Shown here: positions 35,594-44,686 of the stretch, in pieces
Numbering within the stretch: the stretch's first letter is position 1
How the letters are laid out: each line of letters begins with the position of its first letter
Origin: Natrarchaeobaculum aegyptiacum
GTDB taxonomy: Archaea; Halobacteriota; Halobacteria; Halobacteriales; Natrialbaceae
NCBI RefSeq assembly: GCF_002156705.1
Contig: NZ_CP019893.1
Coordinates: 1,364,001 to 1,428,000 of the forward strand
DNA: 64,000 nucleotides
Reading direction: 5' to 3'
Made by a program: the position numbers and the translations under genes
Notes under the pieces: model-generated
Database searches by the model: none
What the model saw: the letters and a program-made list of their open reading frames with translations, nothing else
Told to the model about the DNA's origin: nothing

Positions 35594-36891
35594 TGTCGCT
35601 TACGTCCGAAACCGACGAGCGCGCAACGCAGGCCGACGACGTGAAACTCCGACTCGAGAACCTCGATAAACACTTCGCCGTCAATCAGGGTATCCTCTCG
35701 CGAATCCTCCGCGGAGAGTCCTCGCAGTACGTCCACGCTGTCGACGACGTCTCCGTCGAAATCGCCGACGGGGAAGCGTTCGGGCTGGCTGGCGAGTCCG
35801 GCTGTGGGAAGACGACCCTTGGAAAGACCGCCATCAAGCTGACCGAGCCCACGAACGGTCGGATCATCTTCGACGGCGAAGACGTCACCGACCTGAGCGG
35901 CGGTGACCTCAAGGCATTCCGACGAGAGGCCCAGGTGATCCACCAGAACCCGTACGACTCGATCAACCCCCGATTCACGGTCTACGAGTGGGTCGAAGAA
36001 CCCCTCATCGTCCACGACATCGGCACGCCCGAAGAACGTGAAGCGCGCGTCCTCGAGACCCTCGAGATGGCCGGACTCGAGCCACCGGAGGCCTACGCCC
36101 ACGAGTACCCGACAGAACTCAGCGGTGGTGAGCGCCAGCGGGTCGGCATCGCCCGCGCGCTGGTACTCGAGCCGTCGTTCCTGCTGGCTGACGAACCCGC
36201 GAGCATGCTCGACGTCTCGATCCGGGCGAGCATCCTCGAGGTCTTCGAACGGCTGCAGGACGAACTCGGCCTGACGGCGCTGTACATCAGCCACGACCTC
36301 TCGCTGTTGAAACACATCTGTGACCGCATCGGGATCATGTACCTCGGCGAGCTCGTCGAGGTCGGCCCCGCAGACGAGATCATCGACAATCCCCAGCACC
36401 CGTACACGCAGGCGCTGGTTTCGTCGGTCCCGCGGGTCGACCCCGACGTCGACCGCGAGCGCATCGAACTCGTTGGCGAGGTTCCCGACGCCGTCGACGT
36501 CCCCAGCGGCTGTCGCTTCCACCCCCGGTGCCCGAAGCTCATCCCACCGGAAGACGTCGACCTCGAGCAAGACGTCTGGCGAGCCGTCGCCAACCTCCGG
36601 CGCGACCTCCTCGAGGACGACCTCGCACTGGCCGACGACGAGACGCCCACCCCCGCAGCGATCCGGGCAGAGTACGGCGTTCCGGACGAACTCTCCGATT
36701 CCCACGTCGACGAGGTGCTCTCGGCGGCCCTCGAGACCTACACACAGAGCGACGAGGCGACGCTCGACCGGCTCAGGGAGGCACTCGAGAGCCCGTGTGA
36801 ACGCGGCTCGATCCCGACGTATCAGGCCACTGGCGTCCAGCGCTCGCAGTGCCTGCTGCACGACCCCGACGGCCCATATCAGGTCGAGTAA
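35593..36891 (+). CDS. dppF: peptide-type ABC transporter ATPase (DppF family)
   Basis: 432 residues, about 100 longer than bacterial DppF. Walker A GESGCGKT, signature LSGGERQRVGIARAL and Walker B LLADEPASMLD are intact. The tail starts GCRFHPRCPKLIPPEDVDLE and continues as a helical acidic extension before two more cysteines (PCERGS, SQCLLHD). As I recall, this extension is usual in haloarchaeal DppF. Last gene of the operon. Confidence 0.93.
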   Translation: MSLTSETDERATQADDVKLRLENLDKHFAVNQGILSRILRGESSQYVHAVDDVSVEIADGEAFGLAGESGCGKTTLGKTAIKLTEPTNGRIIFDGEDVTDLSGGDLKAFRREAQVIHQNPYDSINPRFTVYEWVEEPLIVHDIGTPEEREARVLETLEMAGLEPPEAYAHEYPTELSGGERQRVGIARALVLEPSFLLADEPASMLDVSIRASILEVFERLQDELGLTALYISHDLSLLKHICDRIGIMYLGELVEVGPADEIIDNPQHPYTQALVSSVPRVDPDVDRERIELVGEVPDAVDVPSGCRFHPRCPKLIPPEDVDLEQDVWRAVANLRRDLLEDDLALADDETPTPAAIRAEYGVPDELSDSHVDEVLSAALETYTQSDEATLDRLREALESPCERGSIPTYQATGVQRSQCLLHDPDGPYQVE

Positions 36892-37022
36892 CTCGGCGAG
36901 CGGGCCGATCGGACCGCCTCGAGACCTCGACGCGCGTTCTTCGACGTTGTTCCCTCTTCGGTGCAGCCACCATTATCCCTCCAGACGGCCAGTAGACACT
37001 CAGAACGCACCTCCGAAGACAG

Positions 37023-37150
37023 TGCGCCGACCGGGAGTCGAACCCGGGCTATGAGCTTGGGAAGCTCATGTCCTACCACTAGACTTCCGATGGACTCGCT
37101 CCGCTCGTCCATCGACCTTCGCCTCGCGACGCTCGGCTCAGCACCGGCGC
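37023..37150 (-). tRNA. tRNA-Gly(CCC) copy 1 interrupted by a 57-base insertion
   Basis: Identical in every tRNA base to the intact copy at 37309-37379, but the first nine bases (37142-37150) are split from the rest (37023-37084) by 57 bases at 37085-37141. The insertion is therefore between tRNA positions 9 and 10, after the acceptor stem. It contains an 8-bp hairpin (CGATGGAC/GTCCATCG). Without removal, the acceptor stem cannot pair locally. Either an unusual intron or a disrupted gene. Confidence 0.6.
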
Positions 37151-37165
37151 TGTTACGGTCGAAAA

Positions 37166-37293
37166 TGCGCCGACCGGGAGTCGAACCCGGGCTATGAGCT
37201 TGGGAAGCTCATGTCCTACCACTAGACTTCCGATGGACTCGCTCCGCTCGTCCATCGACCTTCGCCTCGCGACGCTCGGCTCAGCACCGGCGC
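37166..37293 (-). tRNA. tRNA-Gly(CCC) copy 2 interrupted by the same 57-base insertion
   Basis: Exact repeat of copy 1: exon-like parts at 37285-37293 and 37166-37227, insertion at 37228-37284. It is separated from copies 1 and 3 by an identical 15-base spacer. Confidence 0.6.
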
Positions 37294-37308
37294 TGTTACG
37301 GTCGAAAA

Positions 37309-37379
37309 TGCGCCGACCGGGAGTCGAACCCGGGCTATGAGCTTGGGAAGCTCATGTCCTACCACTAGACCACCGGCGC
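37309..37379 (-). tRNA. tRNA-Gly(CCC), intact
   Basis: 71 bases. Acceptor stem GCGCCGG pairs with the 3' strand apart from one G-U. The anticodon stem TGAGC/GCTCA carries the loop TTCCCAA, giving anticodon CCC. The T-arm is CCGGG-TTCGACT-CCCGG. CCA is not encoded. A TTTT just after the 3' end could stop transcription. Confidence 0.92.
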
Positions 37380-37737
37380 TCACTCACTTCGTTCGCTCGC
37401 GCTGAGGATCGCAACTCCTCCGGGGTTGCTCACCACCGGCACGCGTCGTCCTCCGGGGTTGCTCACCACCGGCACGCGTCGTCCTCCGGGGTTGCTCACC
37501 ACCGGCACGCGTCGTCCTCCGGGTCCGCTTCGTTCAGCGAGACACCGGGTTACTCGAGTAGTAGCCACCGCCGACACTTCAACGTAGCGCTCCGAGCGCG
37601 CCCGTCGCTCCCGTTCCGAACACCAGTGGAGGCGACTCACCACGAGATCCCGTCACTCGAGCCCCTGACCGAACGTCCGTCCACTTTTTCGGGCGAATGC
37701 GAGGCTATTAGGGCGGTGCGGCCGTACAGATCGGCAA
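37380..37737. other. intergenic region between tRNA-Gly and nadE
   Basis: 358 bases holding the 33-bp repeats at 37417-37523 and, near the right end, the presumed nadE promoter. No gene or obvious tRNA promoter box is seen. Confidence 0.6.
37417..37523. repeat. 33-bp direct repeats, 3.2 copies
   Basis: The unit starts CCTCCGGGGTTGCTCACCAC at 37417, 37450 and 37483, with a partial copy from 37516. The copies are contiguous and identical, with no spacers, and lie immediately upstream of the tRNA-Gly array. Confidence 0.9.
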
Positions 37738-38532
37738 ATGATCGACCTTCGGTTCTCTGAGGCGGAACTCGAACAGCGACGCGAGCACATCACCGACTTC
37801 ATCCGCGAGCAGGCCGACGCCGCCGGCGTCGACGGGGCCGTGCTCGGCCTCTCGGGTGGGATCGACAGCACGCTCACGAGCTACCTCGCCGTCGAGGCGC
37901 TGGGAGCCGAGCACGTCCACGGCCTCGTCCTCCCGGCAGAGGTCAGCAGCGACGAGCACATGAGCGACGCCGAGCGCGTGGCCGAGGACCTCGAGATAGA
38001 GTACGACGTGATCGAGGTCGAACCGATCGTCGACGCGTTGCTCGCGGCCTACCCCGACGCCGAAGGCGACCAGATGGCCGTCGGGAACGCCCGCGCTCGC
38101 GTCCGGGCCGTGCTGAACTACCTCGTCGCGAACCACGAGGAGCGGCTGGTGCTCGGTACCGGTAACCGCAGCGAGGCCGCCGTCGGCTACTTCACCAAGT
38201 ACGGCGACGGCGCGGTGGACTGTCACCCGATCGGGAACCTCTACAAGGCCCAGGTCCGCCAGCTGGCTCGCCACGTCGGCGTCCCCGAGGACCTCGCGAC
38301 CAAGACGCCGACGGCGGAACTGTGGGCCGACCAGACCGACGAACAGGAGATGGGGATGGGCTACGACACGCTCGACTCGATCCTCGTCACCCACATCGAC
38401 GGCCCGCTCTCGGTCGACGCCACCTCCCGCCTGCTCGAGGTCGACACAGAAACCGTCGAGCAGGTCCGCGAGATGTACGCGGCCAGTACCCACAAGCGTC
38501 ACGTTCCGCCAGCGCCGGAGCCACTCTCCTGA
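37738..38532 (+). CDS. nadE: NAD+ synthetase (ammonia-dependent)
   Basis: 264 residues. It converts nicotinate adenine dinucleotide to NAD+ with ATP and ammonia. The PP-loop SGGIDS is at about residues 39-44. VLGTGNRSEAAVGYFTKYGD, GAVDCHPIGNLYKAQVRQLA and TPTAELWADQTDEQEMGMGY are diagnostic. There is no glutaminase domain, as usual in archaea. It ends in the basic/proline KRHVPPAPEPLS. Together with NadK at 56.3 kb it covers the end of NAD(P) synthesis. Confidence 0.96.
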   Translation: MIDLRFSEAELEQRREHITDFIREQADAAGVDGAVLGLSGGIDSTLTSYLAVEALGAEHVHGLVLPAEVSSDEHMSDAERVAEDLEIEYDVIEVEPIVDALLAAYPDAEGDQMAVGNARARVRAVLNYLVANHEERLVLGTGNRSEAAVGYFTKYGDGAVDCHPIGNLYKAQVRQLARHVGVPEDLATKTPTAELWADQTDEQEMGMGYDTLDSILVTHIDGPLSVDATSRLLEVDTETVEQVREMYAASTHKRHVPPAPEPLS

Positions 38533-38562
38533 GCGGCGGTTCGATTTGGTTCCGCTCGCGTC

Positions 38563-39384
38563 TCACGCCGACTCGAGGACGGCCACGACCCTGAGCCGTC
38601 GGTAGTCGGCGATCCAGTGATCGTCGTCCACGTACAGGTCCTCGCGCGCCTCGTCTTCGACCGCCTCGAGGAACCCGTCCCGTTCGTCGTCGGGAACCGG
38701 CCCCAGTAACTCGTCGCCGAACATCTCGAGCCATCCCGACAGGCCATCGTCGCCGTCCTCGAGCGGCGTCGGGCGGTCGAACAGCCGGGCGTGGCGAACC
38801 TCGAAGCCGTGGGCCTCGAGTGCGCTGGCGTACTCGCCGACGCTCGGGAAGTACCACGGGTTCGCGGCCGGATAGCCCCGGCGCTCGAGTTCGGTGGCGA
38901 CCGCGTCGACGATCGTCTGGACGTTGCCCGTGCCGCCGAACTCGGCGACGAACCGGCCACCGGGGCCGAGCGCGTCGGCGACGCACTCGAGGACGGCGTC
39001 CTGATCCTGTTCGTCGATCCAGTGCAGCGCGGCGTTCGAGAAGACGGCGTCGAAGGGGTCGTCGAAGGCGAACTCGCGGGCGTCGGCCCGGACGAACGCG
39101 TGCTCCGGGTACCGCTCCCGGGCCTGTGCGAGCATCTCGGGGGAGCGATCGAGACCGACGACGTCGGCCCCCACGTCGGCGATCCGTGCAGTCAGGTGGC
39201 CGGTCCCACAGCCGAGGTCGAGAATCCGCTCGTCGGGAGTTGGCTCGAGCAGGTCGAGGACGTCCTCGCCGTACTCGTAGACGAACGAGTGGCTGCCGTC
39301 GTAGGCACTCGAGTCCCACCCGTCGGTGCGCTCGCCCTCGTTCTCGCGGCCGGTCGACTCGGGGTCGTCGCTCGAGGTGGTCAT
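38563..39384 (-). CDS. class I SAM-dependent methyltransferase
   Basis: 273 residues. SAM motif I is ILDLGCGTGHLTARIADVGA, motif II VVGLDRSPEMLAQARERYPE, and FDAVFSNAALHWIDEQDQDA follows. The overall layout, including NPWYFPSVGEYASALEAHGF, resembles trans-aconitate 2-methyltransferase-like enzymes acting on small molecules. The substrate is unknown. It is convergent with nadE. Confidence 0.85.
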   Translation of the reverse strand: MTTSSDDPESTGRENEGERTDGWDSSAYDGSHSFVYEYGEDVLDLLEPTPDERILDLGCGTGHLTARIADVGADVVGLDRSPEMLAQARERYPEHAFVRADAREFAFDDPFDAVFSNAALHWIDEQDQDAVLECVADALGPGGRFVAEFGGTGNVQTIVDAVATELERRGYPAANPWYFPSVGEYASALEAHGFEVRHARLFDRPTPLEDGDDGLSGWLEMFGDELLGPVPDDERDGFLEAVEDEAREDLYVDDDHWIADYRRLRVVAVLESA

Positions 39385-39480
39385 AGCTCTCCTTTCGCCG
39401 GAGGGGACGTAAATCCTCGAGTCGCGGCGACGGGCAGTGGTCAGAGTGAACCGACGCAGCGCAACCGGAGAGAAACGAAG

Positions 39481-40191
39481 CTACTCGAGCAGCGCGTCGA
39501 CGTCGTCGGCGTGGGCCGCCACGAGGTCGCCGAAGGCTGCAGCCTCGCGTCGTTCCTTGGTCGCCTCGCCAGCGCAATCCCGGATACGGCGCTTGAGGAC
39601 GCCGAGCGCATCGTGGGCGTTCGCCGCGATTTCCTCGGCGACCGTCCGCGGCTCGTCTTCGATCCGGGAGATGAGCCCCATCCGGAGAGCCTCCTCGGCA
39701 TCGACCGAGCGACCGGAGAGGGCGAACTCGAGGGCGTCACCTTCACCCAGCACGCGCGGCAAGCGGACGGTTCCGCCCCAGGCGCCGAACAGACCGAAGG
39801 TGACGCCCGGTTCGCCGTACGTCGAATCGGGCGTGCCGACGCGGACGTCGCAAGCGAGCGCGAGTTCGAGACCGCCGCCGCGTGCGGGACCGTCGATGCC
39901 GGCGACGACGACCGCGGGCGACGCTTCGATCGTCCGGGCGACCCGCTGGCCCAGTTCGGCGAACGCGACTGCGGCGTCCGGATCGCCATCGAGGTCGGCG
40001 ACGGCGTTCAGATCAGCACCGGCGCAGAAGGCCGGTCCTTCGCCGGTGAGATAGATTACCGGTTCCTCGGCGTCCGCGATGGCCGCCTCGAGGGCCTCGA
40101 GAGCGTCGAGGGTGAGAGCGTTACGGGCGTCGGGCCGGGCGAGCGTGACGGTTCGAATCGACTGCCGTTCGTCAGTCGTTACCCCGATCAT
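39481..40191 (-). CDS. enoyl-CoA hydratase/isomerase family protein
   Basis: 236 residues. Crotonase fold with both oxyanion-hole segments, FCAGADLNAV and DGPARGGGLELALACDVRVG, and TYGEPGVTFGLFGAWGGTVR. The position of the usual first catalytic glutamate reads FGLFGAWGG, so hydratase activity cannot be assumed; isomerase or other crotonase chemistry is possible. The frame continues upstream, but the ATG at 40191 matches the family start. It is divergent from the next gene with a 61-base gap. Confidence 0.88.
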   Translation of the reverse strand: MIGVTTDERQSIRTVTLARPDARNALTLDALEALEAAIADAEEPVIYLTGEGPAFCAGADLNAVADLDGDPDAAVAFAELGQRVARTIEASPAVVVAGIDGPARGGGLELALACDVRVGTPDSTYGEPGVTFGLFGAWGGTVRLPRVLGEGDALEFALSGRSVDAEEALRMGLISRIEDEPRTVAEEIAANAHDALGVLKRRIRDCAGEATKERREAAAFGDLVAAHADDVDALLE

Positions 40192-40252
40192 ACCCCGGAG
40201 TGAATCGGGCGTTTCCAAAGGCCTTTGCTTCCTCCGTCGTAAGCCACCGCCA

Positions 40253-41026
40253 ATGGAGACGGCCGACAACTGTCGGCGTGCCGCGTTCGAAGCCGTCGCG
40301 GACGTCGAACCACCGCGGTTGCACGACCTCGTCGAGACCATCCTCGAGGACGCATCGATGGTCCCCGGCGCGCTCACGATAGAGAGCGCCGCCTGCGCCA
40401 CGTCCGAGACGGGGAGCGTCCGCGAGGAAGCACGCGAGAACGGCGACCGCAACCAGGAGAACGTCGATACCCACGCCGCCGGCGTCCAGCTCATCTACGA
40501 AGGGCTGCGGCTCACCCGAACGCTTGCCCACGAAGAACCCTGGTCGACCGGCGAGGAGACGGCCCGGACCAGCGAAGCCGACCTCGAGATCCTCGCCGCC
40601 GACATCCTCGTCGCCCGCGGATTTTACCTCCTCGCGCGCACGGAGGCCGCCGACAAGGCCGTCCAGACCGTCCGGGCGTTCGGCCGCGATCAGACTCACA
40701 GGGTCCGCGATCACCCGACCGTCGGTTCCGAAGACACCGCCGGTGACTCACGAGAAACCGACGGAGTCGACGCATCGACCCTCGACGGCGAAGCCAACCT
40801 CGAGCGCGACGTCCTCGAACTCGCCGTCCGAACCGGCGCCGCAGCCGTCGGCGAGCACCCCTCCCCCCGACTCCTCGCACTCGCGGACGATCTCGCACGG
40901 AGCGTCGGCCCCTCGTTCCCACCGACCGAGGAGTGCCTGTCCGACGGCGACCTCGAGGCCCGCCCGTCCGACGCCACGCTCGATGATGGGACCACCGACC
41001 GGGCGACGTCGGCGACCGACCACTGA
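40253..41026 (+). CDS. haloarchaeal helical protein (DUF7114-like), unknown
   Basis: 257 residues. METADNCRRAAFEAVADVEP, then LVETILEDASMVPGALTIES, a variable acidic stretch and AGVQLIYEGLRLTRTLAHEE. The middle AADILVARGFYLLARTEAAD followed by AVQTVRAFGRDQ resembles the helical bundle of polyprenyl-synthase-like regulatory proteins, but no Asp-rich motif exists. I recall the family label DUF7114. Function unknown. Confidence 0.7.
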   Translation: METADNCRRAAFEAVADVEPPRLHDLVETILEDASMVPGALTIESAACATSETGSVREEARENGDRNQENVDTHAAGVQLIYEGLRLTRTLAHEEPWSTGEETARTSEADLEILAADILVARGFYLLARTEAADKAVQTVRAFGRDQTHRVRDHPTVGSEDTAGDSRETDGVDASTLDGEANLERDVLELAVRTGAAAVGEHPSPRLLALADDLARSVGPSFPPTEECLSDGDLEARPSDATLDDGTTDRATSATDH

Positions 41027-41111
41027 CCGATACGGATCCCCGCACCCGCGCTCGGGCCCCGACTGCGGTGAAGACGTAACTATTATAACACGACTCGCTG
41101 ACATCTAGGCG

Positions 41112-41663
41112 ATGCCTTCGCTGCCCTCCACCAGCGACGACGAAACGACAGATACGAACACCCGGTTCCCGATTCCGACTGGCGGGCTCGCTCGCCGCCG
41201 TTTCCTCGCGGCCGCCGGCGCGACCGCCTCGGTCGCCCTCGCGGGGTGTGCCACCGTCGTGGACTTCCTCGCTGGCATGGTCCTCGACGACGTGAACCTC
41301 ATGAACGGGACCGACCAGGTCCTCACCGGCTCGATCGTCGTGCGAAACCCCGACGGCGAGACCGTTCTCGACGACTCGTTCGAGGTCGAACCGGACGAGG
41401 ACGACGGTGGACCCGACCCCGACGAGGAGTCCCAGGCCGTCTTCGGCGACGTCTTCGACGGCCCCGGCGAGTACACCGTCGAGATCGAACTCGACGAGGA
41501 TAGCGCCATCGACGGCGAAACCGAGGCGACGCTGACGGCCACCGTCGACGATCCAGAAGAAGAACACATCATAGTCCTCTTGGGTGCCCCCGAACACCCG
41601 GAGCCGGTCGACGTCGTCGTCATCGAGAACTTCTCGGAGATGGCCGAGCGACTCGAGGAGTGA
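41112..41663 (+). CDS. Tat-exported lipoprotein, unknown
   Basis: 183 residues. A long n-region leads to ARRRFLAAAGATASVALAGC, a twin-arginine signal with lipobox; the mature protein begins at that cysteine (about residue 46). The mature domain is a small beta sandwich (DQVLTGSIVVRNPDGETVLD, GEYTVEIELDEDSAIDGETE). It may be a cell-surface carrier or sensor, but no ligand-binding motif is evident. Confidence 0.75.
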   Translation: MPSLPSTSDDETTDTNTRFPIPTGGLARRRFLAAAGATASVALAGCATVVDFLAGMVLDDVNLMNGTDQVLTGSIVVRNPDGETVLDDSFEVEPDEDDGGPDPDEESQAVFGDVFDGPGEYTVEIELDEDSAIDGETEATLTATVDDPEEEHIIVLLGAPEHPEPVDVVVIENFSEMAERLEE

Positions 41664-41817
41664 GCCGCTCCGGGCCGTATCTGCTTCCAACGCGAGTTTC
41701 GAGCGCTCGAAGGTCGGTCACCGGCGACGGACCACCAGACGGCACTCCGACACACCACCACACGGGGCAGGCGAATCGAAACCCATAAAGACGACTCCGG
41801 ACAACCAGTAACTGCGC

Positions 41818-41889
41818 GCCTGGGTAGCTTAGCGGTAAAGCGCGTCCTTGGTAAGGACGAGAGCCCGGGTTCAAATCCCGGCCTAGGCT
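41818..41889 (+). tRNA. tRNA-Thr(GGT)
   Basis: 72 bases. Acceptor GCCTGGG pairs with CCTAGGC (one G-U). The anticodon stem CGTCC/GGACG carries the loop TTGGTAA, anticodon GGT. The T-arm is CCGGG-TTCAAAT-CCCGG and the discriminator is T. A run of T follows at once. It forms the left border of the accessory island. Confidence 0.93.
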
Positions 41890-41961
41890 TTTTCGTTTCA
41901 CGCGTTGGTTCAAGTGCTCTGTTGAATGGCTGCTGAATGATGGTTAGAGAGGCTCACAGAG

Positions 41962-42760
41962 TTATTCTATGCTAATGATAGCGAACACGAGGACAATTTC
42001 ACGGAACCGTCGATACCAGCCCAGTGCTCGCACGGCATCGCCGAGCGAGCGCTTCGTTGTCGAGTACGAAGTTTCGGCCATCCAGCGCTGAGAGTAGTCT
42101 TTTGTCTGGATGAGCGCGTTGTTCCCCATCGTGAGTGGTCTCGATCCGCGCTGTAAGATCAGGGGTTCGACACCGGGGGCGTAAAACTCGCATCTGGTGT
42201 GCCAGTTGTGGAAGGCTTTGTCAGCTGCCACTGAAAGCAGGTCGTCCGCGTTCCGGCGGACGACCTGTGGCCCTGTCTTCGTATCGTGTTTCCACCGGGC
42301 CGAGATATGGACGGCAAGAACTGCAAGAGACTCCACATCGGTTAGTGTCGTCACTTTCAGCGTCTGAACGCTATTCCCGGATCGTTGACGGGAGTATGAG
42401 GAAGCAGCGCGTCGGTCAAAGAACGTACTGTCGAGAGCAACGTGCCCGCCATACCCACATTCTCAGCCGATCGAACGACTTGTAGATCGTGCTGTAATCC
42501 GGCAACTCGTCCCGATCGAGGCCAAGTACGTCACGAACCTCAGACATGTACTTCAGCCGGTTCGGCGTTTCACTGTAGCTATGGCCCCCTCGAGCCGACA
42601 ACTGTACAAAATGACGTGCATCCAGCGGACGAACCCGCTGCTGGCGTACTCGCCCGCGTGTTTCCCAAACGCTTGTTTTGTCAGGTCTCGACACTTCTCA
42701 ACGAAGTCGAGGATATCGATCTCAAGTCCAAGCTCGATCTTCTCGGGTTCGTCTTTCTAA
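41962..42760 (-). pseudogene. decayed IS5-family transposase
   Basis: Read on the minus strand, three fragments in different frames make one haloarchaeal IS5-type transposase. They are an N-terminal part (EIDILDFVEKCRDLTKQAFG, FVRWMHVILYSCRLEGA), a middle part (DELPDYSTIYKSFDRLRMWV) and a C-terminal part (HVALDSTFFDRRAASSYSRQ through SYSTTKRSLGDAVRALGWYR). A frameshift lies near 42585. A further deletion of about a dozen codons lies near 42440, between MWVWRA and the catalytic ALDSTFFD. Not functional. Confidence 0.8.
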
Positions 42761-42943
42761 CCCGTAATGTCTGTCGGTTAGATCGTTCTGAAACAGAGCA
42801 GTTTTCACCGTCCCTCGGTTCGCCAATAGCATTCTCGAACGACAGGTGTATCCTGAAGACACGGATATGGGCTTCCAGCGCTTCGGCGCAAATAACTTCA
42901 TTAAACACAAACGATATACCACCGACTAAAATCAATATATTAA

Positions 42944-43861
42944 ATGGGATCCAGAAGCTATATTTTGCTCTTTGTCGTCCTTGGAATAATCTGGGGCGGT
43001 GCATATCCAGCGATCAGAGTAGGAGTTGAGACAGTTCCACCCGTGTTCTACGCGGCAGTGAGATACGATATAGCAGCCATCATTATGCTCATATCCATAT
43101 ACCGTTCTGTTGACTATTGGTATCCACAGAACACAGGCGATTGGATCAACGTCGGGTTTGGAGGATTACTCATCATTGGGGCGTACAACGCCTTCCTCTT
43201 TACCGGACAAACAATCATACCAAGTGCTGTGGCAGCAATTCTTGTCGGCCTAATGCCAGTTTTTACAACATTCTTTTCACAGACACTCGTCTCCGATGAA
43301 AATTTGACACTTTCTGGCGTTAGCGGCATCCTGCTAGGTTTCGTTGGAATTATAATTATATCCCGACCCGATCCGTCCCACCTTCTCGGTGGCGATACAT
43401 TCGGACAAGTACTGGTGATTGCTGCAGCAGCCAGCATGGCGCTCGGGAGCGTTCTTACGGAGCGAGTCGATTCTGACCAGCCGGCGATTACGATGGAGAC
43501 GTGGTCGATGGCCGTCGGAGCAATCGTGTTACACGTAGCCTCGTTTCAAACTACCACTTCACCGTGGGCGATCCAGTGGACTCCGTCAGCAATCCTTATG
43601 CTGGTGTATCTGTCCGTTCTTGCGAGTGCAGCCGGTTACTTCATTTACTTTTATCTGCTGGAGGAGTTAGGCGCGTTCGAAATGAACTTTATCGCGTACT
43701 TAGCAGCGGCGTTCGGTGTCATTATCGGCTGGGCAGTGCTTCAAGAACGAATCACCCCGTACACGCTGATTGGGTTCGGCTGTATCTTCTGTGGGTTCCT
43801 CCTGATGAGAAAAGATGAGGCCAAACGAGTAGTGTCTATCATTCGTATGGTTCCAAGATAA
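42944..43861 (+). CDS. EamA/DMT family transporter
   Basis: 305 residues, ten predicted helices in two EamA repeats: FVVLGIIWGGAYPAIRVGVE at the start and VYLSVLASAAGYFIYFYLLE, LAAAFGVIIGWAVLQERITP near the end. Metabolite exporters of this superfamily move amino acids, nucleosides or drugs; the substrate is unknown. Base composition is clearly more AT-rich than the neighbours, and a TATATTAAA string abuts the start. IS remnants lie on both sides, so it was probably acquired by transfer. The frame is intact. Confidence 0.88.
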   Translation: MGSRSYILLFVVLGIIWGGAYPAIRVGVETVPPVFYAAVRYDIAAIIMLISIYRSVDYWYPQNTGDWINVGFGGLLIIGAYNAFLFTGQTIIPSAVAAILVGLMPVFTTFFSQTLVSDENLTLSGVSGILLGFVGIIIISRPDPSHLLGGDTFGQVLVIAAAASMALGSVLTERVDSDQPAITMETWSMAVGAIVLHVASFQTTTSPWAIQWTPSAILMLVYLSVLASAAGYFIYFYLLEELGAFEMNFIAYLAAAFGVIIGWAVLQERITPYTLIGFGCIFCGFLLMRKDEAKRVVSIIRMVPR

Positions 43862-43951
43862 TTGCCATTTGCTGGGACGAAAACTGGTTTGATCACACGG
43901 TGGTGGTGCAGAACTGGCCGTGTTTAGTTAAGGCTGAAAAGCGAGGCGGGA

Positions 43952-44604
43952 GTGATTTTCAGCTTGCCCCTGGCGAAAGTCGCTCAACTCAGAGGTTGTA
44001 GCGAGTGGATCGAGGTGGATTTTGTGGAGCGAGATCGGACACCAAGCGAGCTGATGAAGCTCGGCACTCGACTCCATCTGGCTGGACTCTCACTTTCGAA
44101 TACCATTCAAGAAATTGAGAAGCTCGGTGTCAAAGGTCACGGAAAGCCGTCCACGGTTGGGTGAAGGAAGCCGATCTACAGCCGACAGACGATGCCGGTC
44201 CGGATCACATCGCGCTTGACGAACCCGTGATCCGAATCAATGGATAGCAGTGGTGGCTGTACGCCGCTGTCGACCCGGACACGAACAAAGTTCTCCATAT
44301 GAGGCTGTTTAGGACCACTACAACCAAAGTAACGCAGCAATTTCTACGAAAGCTCCAAGGGAAACACGACATCGAAGACGCCGTGTTTCTCGTCGATTGC
44401 GCCCAGCATCTAGCCGCAGCACTTAGTCGAGCAGGACTCCGATTTCAGACGGTTCGCCATAGAAATCAAAATGCTATTGAACGTGTCTTTAGAAATGTGA
44501 AAAGCCCCACATCTTCGTTTAGTAATAGCTTCAGACACGTGCAGCCGACGACCGCAGAAACATGGCTGCAAGCCTTCGCCGTCTGGTGGAATTCACTTAA
44601 CCAA
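43952..44604 (+). pseudogene. decayed IS6-family transposase
   Basis: The fragment IEVDFVERDRTPSELMKLGT and LHLAGLSLSNTIQEIEKLGV is followed by a frameshift near 44145. The second frame reads VKEADLQPTDDAGPDHIALD, then hits a TAG inside the segment that should continue to QWWLYAAVDPDTNKVLHMRL. The last part (FLVDCAQHLAAALSRAGLRF, SFSNSFRHVQPTTAETWLQA) is in frame but has lost its stop. CGTGTTTAGTTAAG near 43919 and the inverted CTTAACCAAACACG near 44596 look like the terminal repeats. Confidence 0.8.
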
Positions 44605-44686
44605 ACACGATGGTCACGGATGTTCCCCAGCCAGCCTGCTATAGCAGGTTCTAGGTTTACTCGGCAAGGGACACCCCCCATGACAC

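Larger units (their letters stand above)
37023..37308 (-). repeat. two identical 143-bp tandem repeats
   Basis: Positions 37023-37165 and 37166-37308 are identical. Each contains one interrupted tRNA-Gly copy plus a 15-base spacer. Perfect identity, including the insertion and spacer, points to a recent duplication. Confidence 0.9.

Noticed and set aside
37417-37523. CRISPR array
   Set aside because: The 33-bp copies are contiguous, with no unique spacers and no cas genes in the window.
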